Shown: positions 1 to 9,000, counted from the first letter of the stretch. The stretch: DNA of 13,904 bases from JARRNO01 sp037384885 (GCA_037384885.1 JARRNO010000043.1:1-13904), one strand, 5' to 3'. The notes: a model not told the origin generated them from the letters alone. Made by a program: numbers and translations.

Positions 1-28
1 GCGTCCCGAACTGGACAGCTGAACATGA

Positions 29-74
29 AAAGTGTTACCTATGTCCTGAACCTAAAGTGTTACCCATGTCTTGA
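29..74. repeat. Two-copy 25-bp-period motif, possible insertion-sequence end
   Basis: A 21-bp motif with the core AAGTGTTACC-Y-ATGTC occurs at 29-49 and again at 54-74, matching at 19 of 21 positions. CTGAAC precedes both copies, though with slightly different spacing. Iterated, imperfect motifs at this spacing are typical of the multi-site ends of IS21-like and related elements, where the transposase binds. No transposase gene is visible inside the window, so any element would lie to the left of base 1. The repeat is seen directly; the IS interpretation is inference. Confidence 0.5.
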
Positions 75-160
75 TTGTGCCCCGCCCCAAGCACTAAACA
101 CAAGATACTAAACACTGCGCATTAGGGCCCGTTCACGGCGCGAAGCGCATCCCGCCGCTG

Positions 161-216
161 TTTCCTCGCTTCTTTGCCTCCTAGCCTTCTCCGTGCCTCC
201 GCGTCTCCACGGTTAA
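161..216. repeat. C/T-rich (minus strand G/A-rich) intergenic repeat-like tract
   Basis: The minus strand reads as quasi-periodic GGAGRC/GGAGG/GGCA units ending in TTAACC. From memory, similar purine-rich tracts recur in intergenic DNA of many environmental bacteria; no search was run. The 13-mer CCGTGCCTCCGCG at 191-203 recurs exactly at 9520-9532 in another intergenic region of this window. A smaller duplication, ACTAAACAC, lies nearby at 93-101 and 107-115. The stretch has no open frame with protein-like composition. Confidence 0.4.
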
Positions 217-265
217 GTCAAGGCCATCAAGTTTCTTCCTCCCTGTGAATAGACCGCTTCGCAGC

Positions 266-294
266 TTGACAGGCCCAGCGGGCGCAACCACAAT
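266..294 (+). promoter_or_regulatory. Candidate sigma-70-type promoter for mutY
   Basis: A perfect TTGACA (266-271) is followed after 17 bases by CACAAT (289-294), which matches the -10 consensus at four of six positions. Transcription would start near base 301 and leave a leader of about 30 nt before the TTG start at 330. It is the best-placed promoter in the 329 bp ahead of mutY. The match is by eye only. Confidence 0.5.
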
Positions 295-329
295 GAACGC
301 TCGGTCCAGTTTCGCTCAATGGAGGCGTT

Positions 330-1472
330 TTGAAGAAAGCGGCCCCGCGGCCACACGGCCGGCTCGCCTGGAAAGAAGCAATGGGCGCCCTGTGCGCCTG
401 GTACGAAGAGAACGCGAGATCCCTGCCGTGGCGCGAGACGCGCGACCCGTACCGTATCTGGATCAGCGAAGTCATGCTGCAGCAGACACAGGTGAAGACC
501 GTGCTGCGCTACTACGGCCGATTTCTGGAACGCTTCCCCACGTTGGAGGCGCTGGCCGGGGCCGACCCGGACGCGCTGATGAAGGCGTGGGAGGGGCTGG
601 GCTACTACGCCCGCGCACGTCGGCTGCCGGAGGCGGCGCGCTGGATCCTGGAGCGCGGCGGCTGGCCGGAAACGCAGGAGGGGCTGCAGGAGGCGCCGGG
701 GATCGGACGCTACACGGCGGGCGCCCTGGCGTCAATGGCCTTCGGACAGGCCGCGCCCATCCTGGACGGCAACGTGAAGCGGGTCTGGAGCCGCCTCTTT
801 GTCGTGAAGGAAGTGCCCGCGGGCAAGGCGCTGGAGCGTTTCTGGGCCGATTCGGCCGCTGCCGTCACCGCCGCGGACCCGCCCGTGGTGAACCAGGCGC
901 TGATGGAGCTGGGCGCGAAGGTCTGCACGCCGCGATCACCCGCCTGCGGCGAATGCCCGCTGTCTTCGTGGTGCCGGGCCTTCAAGGAAGGCGAACCGGC
1001 GAAGTACCCCATTCGCAAGCCGCGCGCTGCCGTTCCCACCGTCCAGGTTTCGGTGGGATTGATCTGGCGAGAAGACCGTTTCCTCGCGACGCTGCGGCCG
1101 GCGGAAGGGCTTCTCGGCGGTTTGTGGGAACTGCCGGGCGGCAAGATCGAGGACGGCGAGTCTCCCGAAGAAGCGCTCCGCCGGGAACTGCGTGAGGAAC
1201 TGTGCGTGGACGTGGACGGGATCGAGGCCCTGCCCATCGTCCGTCACGCCTACTCGCACTTCAAGGTGGTGATCCACCCGTTCGACTGCGTGCTGGCCCA
1301 CGGATCGCCGCTGCCACACCCGGACCGACCCATGAAATGGCTGACGGCGGAAAGTTGGGATGAACTCGCCTTCCCCGCCGCCACGGTGAAGATCTTCGCG
1401 CACCGCTTCGCTGAAGCGCGACGGGCGGCCGAAGACAAGCCGGACTGGAACGCCGTCGGCCCGGCATCTTGA
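330..1472 (+). CDS. mutY: A/G-specific adenine DNA glycosylase MutY with C-terminal Nudix-like domain
   Basis: MutY removes adenine mispaired with 8-oxoguanine in base-excision repair. The 380-residue product has the helix-hairpin-helix glycosylase core. Catalytic Glu47 lies in SEVMLQQTQ, the HhH loop with PGIGRYTA at 123-130, and Asp146 in LDGN. The 4Fe-4S ligands are Cys199, 206, 209 and 215, in the C-x6-C-x2-C-x5-C spacing of the family. The C-terminal domain (about 235-365) carries a near-complete Nudix box (Gly271, Glu277, REL at 285-287, Glu289-Glu290; the usual Gly is Cys292). It also has a YSH motif (308-310) like the 8-oxoG-sensing FSH loop. The TTG start is chosen because GGAGG at 321-325 sits 5 nt upstream and the product begins like other MutYs. 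ATG 381 is a weaker alternative. A four-codon frame (ATG 319) ends in a TGA overlapping the TTG. Confidence 0.96.
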   Translation: MKKAAPRPHGRLAWKEAMGALCAWYEENARSLPWRETRDPYRIWISEVMLQQTQVKTVLRYYGRFLERFPTLEALAGADPDALMKAWEGLGYYARARRLPEAARWILERGGWPETQEGLQEAPGIGRYTAGALASMAFGQAAPILDGNVKRVWSRLFVVKEVPAGKALERFWADSAAAVTAADPPVVNQALMELGAKVCTPRSPACGECPLSSWCRAFKEGEPAKYPIRKPRAAVPTVQVSVGLIWREDRFLATLRPAEGLLGGLWELPGGKIEDGESPEEALRRELREELCVDVDGIEALPIVRHAYSHFKVVIHPFDCVLAHGSPLPHPDRPMKWLTAESWDELAFPAATVKIFAHRFAEARRAAEDKPDWNAVGPAS

Positions 1473-1593
1473 GCCTGGGGCCGCGTGGAAGTATGATGAT
1501 AACAGCCGCGAAGTCTCACAGTTTCTTTCCCTGCGCAGGAATGCTTCCAGTATGCGGAGGGCTTCCTCGAAGTGGGGATGGGTGAGCAGTGGG

Positions 1594-1639
1594 GCCGAAG
1601 CCGCGGCGGATCAGATGATTTGGCCCTGCCGCGGTCGGC
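1594..1639 (+). other. Strong stem-loop in the leader of the MgtC/DUF4010 gene
   Basis: GCCGA (1594-1598) plus CCGCGGC (1601-1607) pair with GCCGCGG (1628-1634) plus TCGGC (1635-1639). This gives 12 base pairs with a two-base bulge and a 20-nt loop. It lies in the 233-bp interval between mutY and the MgtC-family gene, which holds no other convincing gene. It lacks a following T-run, so it is not a standard intrinsic terminator. It matches no riboswitch class I can recognise by eye. Its role is unknown. Confidence 0.45.
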
Positions 1640-1705
1640 TTTGCAGAGCCGGGCGCCGAGTGGGAGGAGGCCAACCTCTTCCCGCTTGGAAAAGTGGAGG
1701 GGGAC

Positions 1706-3015
1706 ATGTTCCACACGCTGCTGCACTTCGTTCCGGAAGAGGGGCTGAAGATCGTCCTGGTCCTTTTCCTGGCCTTTCTCGTCGGGCTGGAACGGGAGGA
1801 AGCCAAGGGCTTGGACGGCGGGTATCTCTTCGGAGGCGTCAGGACCTTTCCCCTCATCGGCCTGCTGGGATTCACGCTTACGCTCATTTCTCCCAAGAGC
1901 CTCGTGCCGCTGCTCATCGGCTTGCTGGTGCTGGGCGCCTTCCTGGTCGTGTCCTACGCCCACAAGGTGGGGACCGAAGGCGGCATCACCACCGAGCTGG
2001 CGGCGCTGATTACTTACCTTATGGGCGCCCTGGTGGAGAAGGACCTCTTCTGGCTCGCGGCGACCATCGTCATAGCCGACCTGCTCTTTCTTGAAACGAA
2101 GACGGCGCTGGAAAACCTCTCGCGCCAAGTGGCCAAGGAGGAGATTCTCACCTTCACCAAGTTTCTGCTGGTGGCCGTGGTCATCCTGCCCGCCCTGCCC
2201 GACCGTGATTTCACGACGTTCCACATCAATCCCTTCAAGACGTGGGTGATCGTGGTGGCAGTCTGCGCCATTTCGTACGGCAGCTACATCCTCCAGAAGG
2301 TGGTGAAGAAGCGGGGCGGGATCATCGTGACGGCTCTGCTGGGCGGCGCCTACTCGTCCACGGTGGCGACCGTGGTGCTGGCCAAGAAGGCCAAGAACCA
2401 GGACGGATCGCGGCTTTACTCGGGAGCGATTCTCCTGGCTTCCGGCGTGATGTATCTGCGGCTGTGCATCCTGCTGCTGTTTTTCAACGGGCAGCTTTTC
2501 CGGCGTCTTGTGATCCCCTTCCTGGTGCTGGCGGCGGTGGCCTGCCTGGCGGGATGGCTGTGGNNNNNNNNNNNNNNNNNNNNNNNNNNNNNNNNNNNNN
2601 NNNNNNNNNNNNNNNNNNNNNNNNNNNNNNNNNNNTGCGCGATCCCGCGGAGAGCGCGGCGCCGCAGAATCCGCTGGAGCTGAAGATGGCCTTCCTGTTT
2701 GCAGCTATCTTCGTGGCCGTCATCCTGGCCACGGCCCTGGCGATCCGCTTCTTTGGGTCGGGCGGCCTCTACACGCTGGCGGTCCTCATGGGCGTGACCG
2801 ACGTGGATCCCTTCATCCTTGGCCTGACGCAGACGGCCGGAATGACCACAGTGATCACGGTGTCGGCCGCGGCCATCGTCATCGCGGCAGCCAGCAACAA
2901 CCTCGTGAAGGGCATCTACGCGTACGTCTTCGCAAACCGGAAGGCGGGGCTGCAGAGCCTGATCTTCCTGGTGCTGCTCGCGCTGTTGGGACTCCTGCCG
3001 CTGCTCCTTCTCTGA
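1706..3015 (+). CDS. MgtC/SapB-DUF4010 family integral membrane protein (interrupted by assembly gap)
   Basis: The N-terminal MgtC/SapB-type domain (about 10-140) shows GLERE (27-31), GGVRTFPLIGLLG (43-55) and GITTE (93-97), with several hydrophobic helices. A DUF4010 domain follows, recognisable by NPFKTW (175-180), GGAYSSTVATV (213-223) and, after the gap, NPLEL and SNNLVKG. The C-terminus is strongly hydrophobic. MgtC-like proteins are linked to magnesium limitation and F-type ATPase regulation in other bacteria; the role of the DUF4010 fusion is not established. ATG 1706 is preferred over GTG 1694 because GGAGG at 1696-1700 is 5 nt upstream. The reading frame before the gap differs from the frame after it. 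The true missing length must be 1 modulo 3, so the 72 N are a placeholder, or there is a small indel. Residues 1-286 and the C-terminal 125 are readable. Confidence 0.85.
2564..2635. other. Assembly gap (72 N) inside the MgtC/DUF4010 gene
   Basis: Seventy-two undetermined bases break the coding sequence after residue 286. DUF4010 homology continues on both sides, so the gap probably covers a short linker between membrane helices. The number of N is not the real length, because the frame does not carry through. Confidence 0.97.
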
Positions 3016-3031
3016 CCTTTGTTCCGTCCTT

Positions 3032-3060
3032 TTTATAAGACGGAGAATTTTCGCTATACT
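3032..3060 (+). promoter_or_regulatory. Candidate promoter for the DUF4388 gene, with a dyad over the -35
   Basis: TTTATA (3032-3037, four of six matches to TTGACA) is followed after 17 bases by TATACT (3055-3060, five of six). Transcription would start near 3067, leaving only about 13 nt before the TTG at 3080 but including its GGAGGAG. An inverted repeat TCCGTC (3023-3028) / GACGGA (3039-3044) brackets the -35. It could be an operator, or the remnant of a terminator for the upstream membrane-protein gene. Confidence 0.45.
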
Positions 3061-3079
3061 TGAAATTCCGGAGGAGCCG

Positions 3080-4207
3080 TTGAGCCTGCGAGGAAATCTC
3101 AACACGATGCCCCTTCCCGATGTGATGCAGTGGCTTGCCCAGGGGCGCAAAACCGGGATCTTGCACGTCCGTTCGGCGGACGGCATCGGCAAGAAGGTTT
3201 ACTTCAAGCAGGGTGACGTGCTTTCCACCGCGTCTTCTTCTCCCCGCGAATACCTTGGCCAGTTCCTGATCAGCCGGGGCTACATCAGCGAGGAACAGCT
3301 CAACAGGGCCATAGAAACGCAGCTCGAAACCGGGATCAAGCTCGGCCGGATCCTCGTGCGCGTAGGGATCATGGAAGAGGAGCCGTTGAAGAAGATGCTG
3401 CAGCTGAAGGCCGAGGAAAGCCTTTTCGACCTGTTTCTCTGGGACGAGGGAGAATTCGTCTTCGAGGAGAAAGAGGAAATCGAGGGAGACCTGGTGCCCG
3501 TCTCGCTGGACGTGATGTCGTTGGTGATGGAGGGCATCCGCCGCAAGGACGAATGGGCCCGCATCCGGGAAGTCTTTCCCACCGACAACGTGGTTCTGAA
3601 GGCCTTGGAAGGGGGTGCCGGTCATCCGGGAAAGCTGGATAGCGCAGACCTCAAGCGAGTCCTGGCCGCGGTGGACGGACGGAGGAGCCTGGCTGAAATG
3701 GCGATGGAACTGCACGCCACCCCCTTTTTCGTGGCGTCTCATGCCTTCGCGCTCTACGAGAAGAAGCTTGTGGAAACGGCCGGGGAGCACCGCCCGCCGG
3801 AAGAGGTCCAGTACGATAATATCTCGGGGCAGATTTTGGCGCAGGCGGAGCGTTTTCTCGCGGCGGAGCGGTTGGATGATGCGGTCAACCTGCTCAAGTA
3901 CCGCCTGAAAAAGACGCCCGACGACAAAAAGGCCCGGGCCTTGCTGGCCCGGACCGAGAAGCTGATGAACGAACGTTTTTTCGAAGATGTGGTCCAACCG
4001 GGGACCGTTCTCACCTTGAAGGTTCCTCTCGAGAAACTCTCCTCCTACGACCTGACGCCGCAGCAGGGGTATATCGCGACGCGCGTCAACGGGATCTGGG
4101 ACATTGCCTCCATTCTCAAGGTCTGCCCCATGTCTCAGGACGAGGCGCACACGGCCATTCGAAAGCTGCTCGAGATGGGCGTCCTTGCCGTCCTTTCCGA
4201 CAAATAA
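3080..4207 (+). CDS. DUF4388 (PATAN-type) domain protein with TPR-like and winged-helix-like C-terminal parts
   Basis: The 375-residue cytoplasmic protein begins with a DUF4388/PATAN domain (about 2-165). Its hallmarks are L-x-D-V-x-Q-W-L near 12-19, KTGILHV (24-30), YFKQGDV (41-47), LGQFLISRG..SEEQL and LFDLFLW..GEFVF (115-128). DUF4388 proteins are common in delta-class and other environmental bacteria and often accompany two-component, gliding or twitching functions, but no biochemical activity is assigned. The middle (about 160-235) is helical, 248-298 looks like a TPR-type helical repeat, and 318-372 (TPQQGYIATRVNG..) resembles a small winged-helix module. There is no signal peptide. The TTG start has GGAGG (3070-3074) 5 nt upstream. 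It converges with the next gene, leaving 9 bp. The family call is firm; the cellular role is not known. Confidence 0.85.
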   Translation: MSLRGNLNTMPLPDVMQWLAQGRKTGILHVRSADGIGKKVYFKQGDVLSTASSSPREYLGQFLISRGYISEEQLNRAIETQLETGIKLGRILVRVGIMEEEPLKKMLQLKAEESLFDLFLWDEGEFVFEEKEEIEGDLVPVSLDVMSLVMEGIRRKDEWARIREVFPTDNVVLKALEGGAGHPGKLDSADLKRVLAAVDGRRSLAEMAMELHATPFFVASHAFALYEKKLVETAGEHRPPEEVQYDNISGQILAQAERFLAAERLDDAVNLLKYRLKKTPDDKKARALLARTEKLMNERFFEDVVQPGTVLTLKVPLEKLSSYDLTPQQGYIATRVNGIWDIASILKVCPMSQDEAHTAIRKLLEMGVLAVLSDK

Positions 4208-4216
4208 GGCGCACTT

Positions 4217-5917
4217 TCATTTTCCCTTCGCCGGCATTTTCAGGTTCAACGGCTTTCCGGGAAGCTCGGCCCGCGCGGCGATTCCGTCGCTCTTGAATCT
4301 CCAGCTCACTACGATGGGTACCCGGTTGTCCTTGCAGGCGTCCGGGCTGGCCACAAAGACCCCCGACGCTGAATGGCTGAAGTCCGCAAGTTGCTGGTAG
4401 GCCTTTCCGCTCTCGCCGGAGGTGGACAGGGCCCACTTGGGGTTGTTGGTGATGATGGCCAGCCCGCCGGAGACCAGGATGACGGGTTCATGGCCCTTAG
4501 ACCCCAAGGCAATGGACCAGCCCCGCGCCCCGGGGTAGCTCACGGGTTTCAGGTGCAGCTGCGGTGCGAGCTTATCCGACACCAGACTTTCAAAGCGGCG
4601 GGTGTCCTGGAGAGACCAGTAGACGGCAACGCCCTTGTGGAGTCCATCCGTGCTGTCGGTGCGCTTTTCAAGCACCGCGACCGCCTGCTGGCCCAGCGTG
4701 GGCAAAAGGTCGTTGGAGAAAGACATGTTGAACTTGCCCTCTCCCGCGCCGATCACGGCCCGGATCGTCCCCATGTCCTGCACAGGAAGCGACTTTGAAG
4801 CTTCTTCCATCAGCAGCTTGTACGCCTTCGCGGGCTCCATGCCGCCCACCCACAGATACACCTTGCCGTCCTTTGGAATCCTGTCCATCAAGGTGGGCCG
4901 CATGCTGCTGCCTTGTGCCAGCAACTGCCAGAGTCCTGAGGGCTTGCCCGTGTAACTGACCCATGCCCGGGCCTGCCAGGCGAGTTTGCCCGATTCCGGA
5001 GGGGCGGTCCAAAGGACGATGTCCCTGAGGCTCTTAAGCGATGCGAACTGTTTGACGGCTTGTACCGCGACGCCTGCCGGTATGTCGTGCAGTGCCTGGA
5101 TGGCCTCCTTTTCGCCCTGATCCGATCCGGGTGCGGGTTGGGAATCGCCGGACCCCGGGGCTTTAGCCGCTTTTGCCGCCTTGGCCGCTTCGGCTGCTTT
5201 TTCCGCCTTCTCCGCTTTCTCCCGTCCCTCCTGAACGGCCTTGGAAAGCACCGAACCTTTGATAAAGACGTAAGCGCCCCGGTTGGACGGGATCTTCCGG
5301 ACGGCGTCGAGAAAGTCTTTGTCGTTGGCGAGAGTGGATTTTCCCGGGCTCAAGGTCTCGCGGGCGGCCGCTTCGCCCGAAGCCATGACCGCGTAGCTGT
5401 CGCTCACGCCCCAGAAGATGGGCCGGTCCATGCCTGGAGGCGAAACCTTGTGAAGCTGCATGCCGCCCGAGGTGGCCACGACTTCACCCTTTCCGACCTT
5501 GTCTTCGAGGTAGGAGGTAAGCATGGCTTTCTGTCCCGGGAGGAGCCGCATCAGGCCCACGCCCTGCCACTTCTTGTCGGTTTCCCATGCACCGACGGCG
5601 AGCGGCTGGTTCTGAAGCGCGCTGGGAAGGTCCTTGGGGTTGACCTTCTCTTTGGCCCAGACCTGTCCGACCACTTGGAGAAGCGGGTCGTTCCCGACAG
5701 CCGACGCCGAAACCTGCGAATTTCCCTTTTTCGCGCTTTCGGGAAGGGACATCCACTGCCCGACCCGGGAGGTCTCGGCGAACACCGAGGTCTTTTCCGG
5801 GAAATGCGCGGCAAGGCCCGAATAGGGTTTTCCTTCGTGCGTATACCAGTACAGGCCGCCGGCGCCTGCGACGATGACGACGAGGACGATGATCAGGATC
5901 AGTATCTTCGATTTCAT
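4217..5917 (-). CDS. Membrane-anchored DUF3352-like protein
   Basis: The product has 566 residues. Residues 4-24 form one uncleaved-looking hydrophobic helix after a short basic start, so most of the protein should lie outside the cytoplasmic membrane. The large exported part has the repeated beta-rich pattern of DUF3352 proteins, with segments such as 'P..TSVFAETS' (40-50), 'SYAVMASGE' (174-182) and 'GLAIITNNPKWA' (485-496). A charged Ala/Lys/Glu linker (about 229-275) with EKAEKA and AKAAKA repeats joins two halves, and could form a helix or coiled coil. The ATG start has AGAGGAG about 7 nt upstream. The gene follows the sensor gene on the same strand, 87 bp downstream of its stop. A TATGAT at 5945-5950 (minus strand) is a possible -10 but has no good -35. 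The function is unknown; assignment to DUF3352 is by pattern only. Confidence 0.72.
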   Translation of the reverse strand: MKSKILILIIVLVVIVAGAGGLYWYTHEGKPYSGLAAHFPEKTSVFAETSRVGQWMSLPESAKKGNSQVSASAVGNDPLLQVVGQVWAKEKVNPKDLPSALQNQPLAVGAWETDKKWQGVGLMRLLPGQKAMLTSYLEDKVGKGEVVATSGGMQLHKVSPPGMDRPIFWGVSDSYAVMASGEAAARETLSPGKSTLANDKDFLDAVRKIPSNRGAYVFIKGSVLSKAVQEGREKAEKAEKAAEAAKAAKAAKAPGSGDSQPAPGSDQGEKEAIQALHDIPAGVAVQAVKQFASLKSLRDIVLWTAPPESGKLAWQARAWVSYTGKPSGLWQLLAQGSSMRPTLMDRIPKDGKVYLWVGGMEPAKAYKLLMEEASKSLPVQDMGTIRAVIGAGEGKFNMSFSNDLLPTLGQQAVAVLEKRTDSTDGLHKGVAVYWSLQDTRRFESLVSDKLAPQLHLKPVSYPGARGWSIALGSKGHEPVILVSGGLAIITNNPKWALSTSGESGKAYQQLADFSHSASGVFVASPDACKDNRVPIVVSWRFKSDGIAARAELPGKPLNLKMPAKGK

Positions 5918-6004
5918 GGTCCGCTCCTCTGGCTCTCACCCGGTATCATACGCACGTGGGCCATTAAAAGTTATGAGGCTAAGGAAGATGGGGGAACTCC
6001 GGGC

Positions 6005-9000
6005 TTACTGTCTCCCGGACTTTTCGACCGTACCTTCGTAATAGAGAACCCTTCCGCCCGTATCCTTCACCGCCCAGAGGCTTTCGCGAAGCTGGACGGG
6101 CTTGCCGTCCTTTCCCTTCCAGCGGGAAGCGAGGCCGAAGACGGAGCCGGTTCTGGACAGCTCTGACGAGGCCTTGTCGCGGGCGGCGGTAGAAGCGAAC
6201 CGCTCAGGAGCGAGCGGCGCGCCTGAAAGTTCTTCGGGGGAAGCGTAGCCGAGAATCGAGGCGAGAGCCCGGTTGGCGTGAAGGATCCGCCCTTCCCGGG
6301 ACGCCCGGTAGACGCCCAGCCCCAGCTCGTCGAAGAAGGACCGGAGCCGCGTTTCGCTCTGGGCGAGGGCCAGGTGGCTGGTTTTGACTTCAGTGATGTC
6401 GTAAGCGGTTCCCAGCAGCGCCTCGCCGCCTTCCAGCAAGATCGGGGAAACGGTGACCTCGACCCAGCAGGGCGGCGCCGGGCCGGCGAGGCACTCGAGG
6501 GCCAGGTGTTCGATGTTCTCACCGCCGCTTCCGCCTTTGACGAGGTAGTCTTCGAGGGATTCCGGATGCCTCGGCTTCAAAATGCCGGCCAGGGATTTGT
6601 CCCGGGCCTCTTGCGCACTCACGCCGAACAGCCTCGAGAAGTGGGCGTTGACAAAATCGATCCGGTCGCCGCGAAGAATGAAAATGGCGGTGGATACGGA
6701 ATCGGCCAGCCGGCGGAAGAGGGTCTCCCGTTCTTCGAGGCCTTCTCTGCGAAGCTGGAGTTCCTCGAGCTGCTGCATGAGCGTCTCTTCCGCGCTCACG
6801 AGCTCTTCGTTGGTCGCGGCCAGTTCTTCAATGCTGCGCTTGGCCTCTTCGTACAGGCCGGCGTTAACCACGACCATGGTCGCTTCCCGGGCGAAGATTT
6901 CCAGCAGTTCTAGCGACTTCGTCTGAAAGGCCTCCGGGTCGCTGCTGTAAACCAGGATTGCGCCGCGCACCGCGTCCTCGTGAATCATGGGGAGCGAGCA
7001 GACCGCCCGGTAGCCGCGCTTTTCCGCCTCTTCACGCCAGGGGGCGAAATCGAAGTCGTCCGTCCGGTTGACAACCGGCTTCCTGGCCTTAATGGACTTG
7101 CCCGCCGGACCTTGGGCCTCAGGACTTTCGTCCCAGCGCACCTTGATGCGTTCTGTATAGCCGCGATCTTCGCCGGCCGAGGCGAGTGGAACCACTTCCG
7201 TGCTCTCGGGAACCACCAGGCCGATCCAGACCATCCTGGCGTCGAAGGCCTCCATGGCGGCCCGGCAGATGGCCGCCGCAGCCTCCTCCCGGTTGATGAA
7301 CCCGGTCATGGCCTGGGAAGCTTTCAGCAGTGCGAAAAGTTCCCGGTTTCTTTTGAGGATCTCCTCGTCCGCCTTCTTTCTCCGGGTGATGTCCCGGCCC
7401 ACGGAGTAGATGGCTGTCATGCCCCCCTCTTCGTCAAAGTCCGGAACGACGCGGTCCTCGATCCAGACATATTCGCCGGTGTTCTTGTGGAGAAACCGGT
7501 ACTCGAAGGTCTGCGGGGTCTTCCGGGTCAGCAGTCTTCCAATGGATTCGTCGAGCCGGGCTCGGTCTTCGGGGTGGAGAAATTCAAACCACTTGCCGGG
7601 GACATCGATGAACTCGTCGGGGGTATACCCCAGGATGCTTACGATCTTGCGGCTAATGAAGCGGGCCGTCGGAGTGGGAGGGTCGCCCGCCACCGTGCTG
7701 TAGTTGATGATTTCCTGAACGTTGTCCAACAGGAGACGCAGGCGGTTTTCGCTCTTGCGCAGGGCTTCTTCGGCCTTGCGGCGTTCGGTGACGTCGAACC
7801 CGGTGACGATGCCGGCCGGTCTTGCCTCGTATTGAAGGATGCCTCCGCTCAACTCGATCCATCGGACTTCACCCGACTTACGTTCAACCCTCACCTCGTA
7901 TCGGTTCGGAACGTCTTCGCCGCGCTGGCGGAGCAGGCCTCTCTCCTTCACCAGATCCCGGTCTTCGGGGTGTACCAGCGCATAGAAGGGCCGGCGCCTG
8001 ACTTCGGCAGCGGTGTAGCCGGTGATCTGCTCGACTGCAGGGTTAACGTAGACGAGCTTTTCGTCCTGGTAAATCAGGATGCCCGCGGATGTGGATTCAG
8101 CCAGGGCGCGAAAGCGTTGTTCGCTTTCTCTCAAATGCCGTTCGGCCGTCTTCCGGTCCGTGATGTCTTCGTGAAAGACGAGGAGCCCCGGTCCTTCGGG
8201 GAGATCAAAGGCGGTGGTTCTGATATGCAGTTCAAAGACTTCGCCGTCTTCGCGCCGCCCGGTGGTGTCGATGGTGATATTGAGGTCTTCTCCGCTGCAG
8301 GCCTTTTCGAAATATGTTCTTGCACTATCATGGACGCTGGGGTGGAGGAAATCGAGGATGGGGCGTCCCACAGCCTGATTGGCATGCTTCAAACCAAAGA
8401 TCTTGAGGAACTGTTCGTTGACCATGAGAATGCGGTCGATGCGGCACAACGAGACGCCGAGCGGAGCGCCGAAGATGAAGCGCCGGTATTGTTCTTCGGA
8501 GCGTTTCAGGGCACGGAATTCGATCCGGCGGCGGTAGACGCGGAGAAAATATAAAAGCAGCAAAATAACCGCGAGAGCCCCGGCGATGCTCCACGTGATC
8601 GCTTCCCGGATGGGGAATCTCCTGGGTCTCGGGTCCCAACTGTTCTTGATGTTTCTCAGGACCTTGGAACCCGAGAGCGCTTTCAGCGCCTGCTCGAAGG
8701 ACGCCTGCTGTTCGAATGCAGGGCTGAAGAGGAAAACAAGCCTATACCGGGCGAAAAAGCGTGGACCGAGAAGCCCGGGGGCGATGGTCATTTCCCCAGG
8801 GAAATGGGTCTCCAGCAGATAGACGGAATTAAGGTATTCGTTGAGAACGCCTTCGACCCGGCCCGATTTGAGCGCCTGGAAACACTCCAGGCTGCTGTCG
8901 AGGGGGACAGGGTGGACGTTGATGTTCTGTTTCCGCATCCATCCGAGCAGGGTTGAGTGAGCTTGTGTGTGCGCCTTCACGGCGATGTTGAGGCCGTTCA

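Noticed and set aside
245..1195. Long plus-strand open frame overlapping mutY
   Set aside because: Its translation is almost only Arg, Gly, Ala and Pro, with no recognisable motif. It is a high-GC shadow of mutY, which has all catalytic and Fe-S residues.
1694..1705. GTG start for the MgtC-family gene
   Set aside because: It lies within the ribosome-binding sequence that serves the ATG at 1706.
1473..1705. Known riboswitch ahead of the MgtC-family gene
   Set aside because: I looked for cobalamin, fluoride and yybP-ykoY type signatures and found none of their conserved cores.
4208..4216. Bidirectional terminator between the convergent DUF4388 and DUF3352 genes
   Set aside because: The gap is 9 bp, and no stable stem with a T-run was seen around it.
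5918..6004. Remnant of a histidine kinase domain after the sensor
   Set aside because: Only 87 bp are available and contain no H-box or ATP-binding motif in any minus-strand frame.
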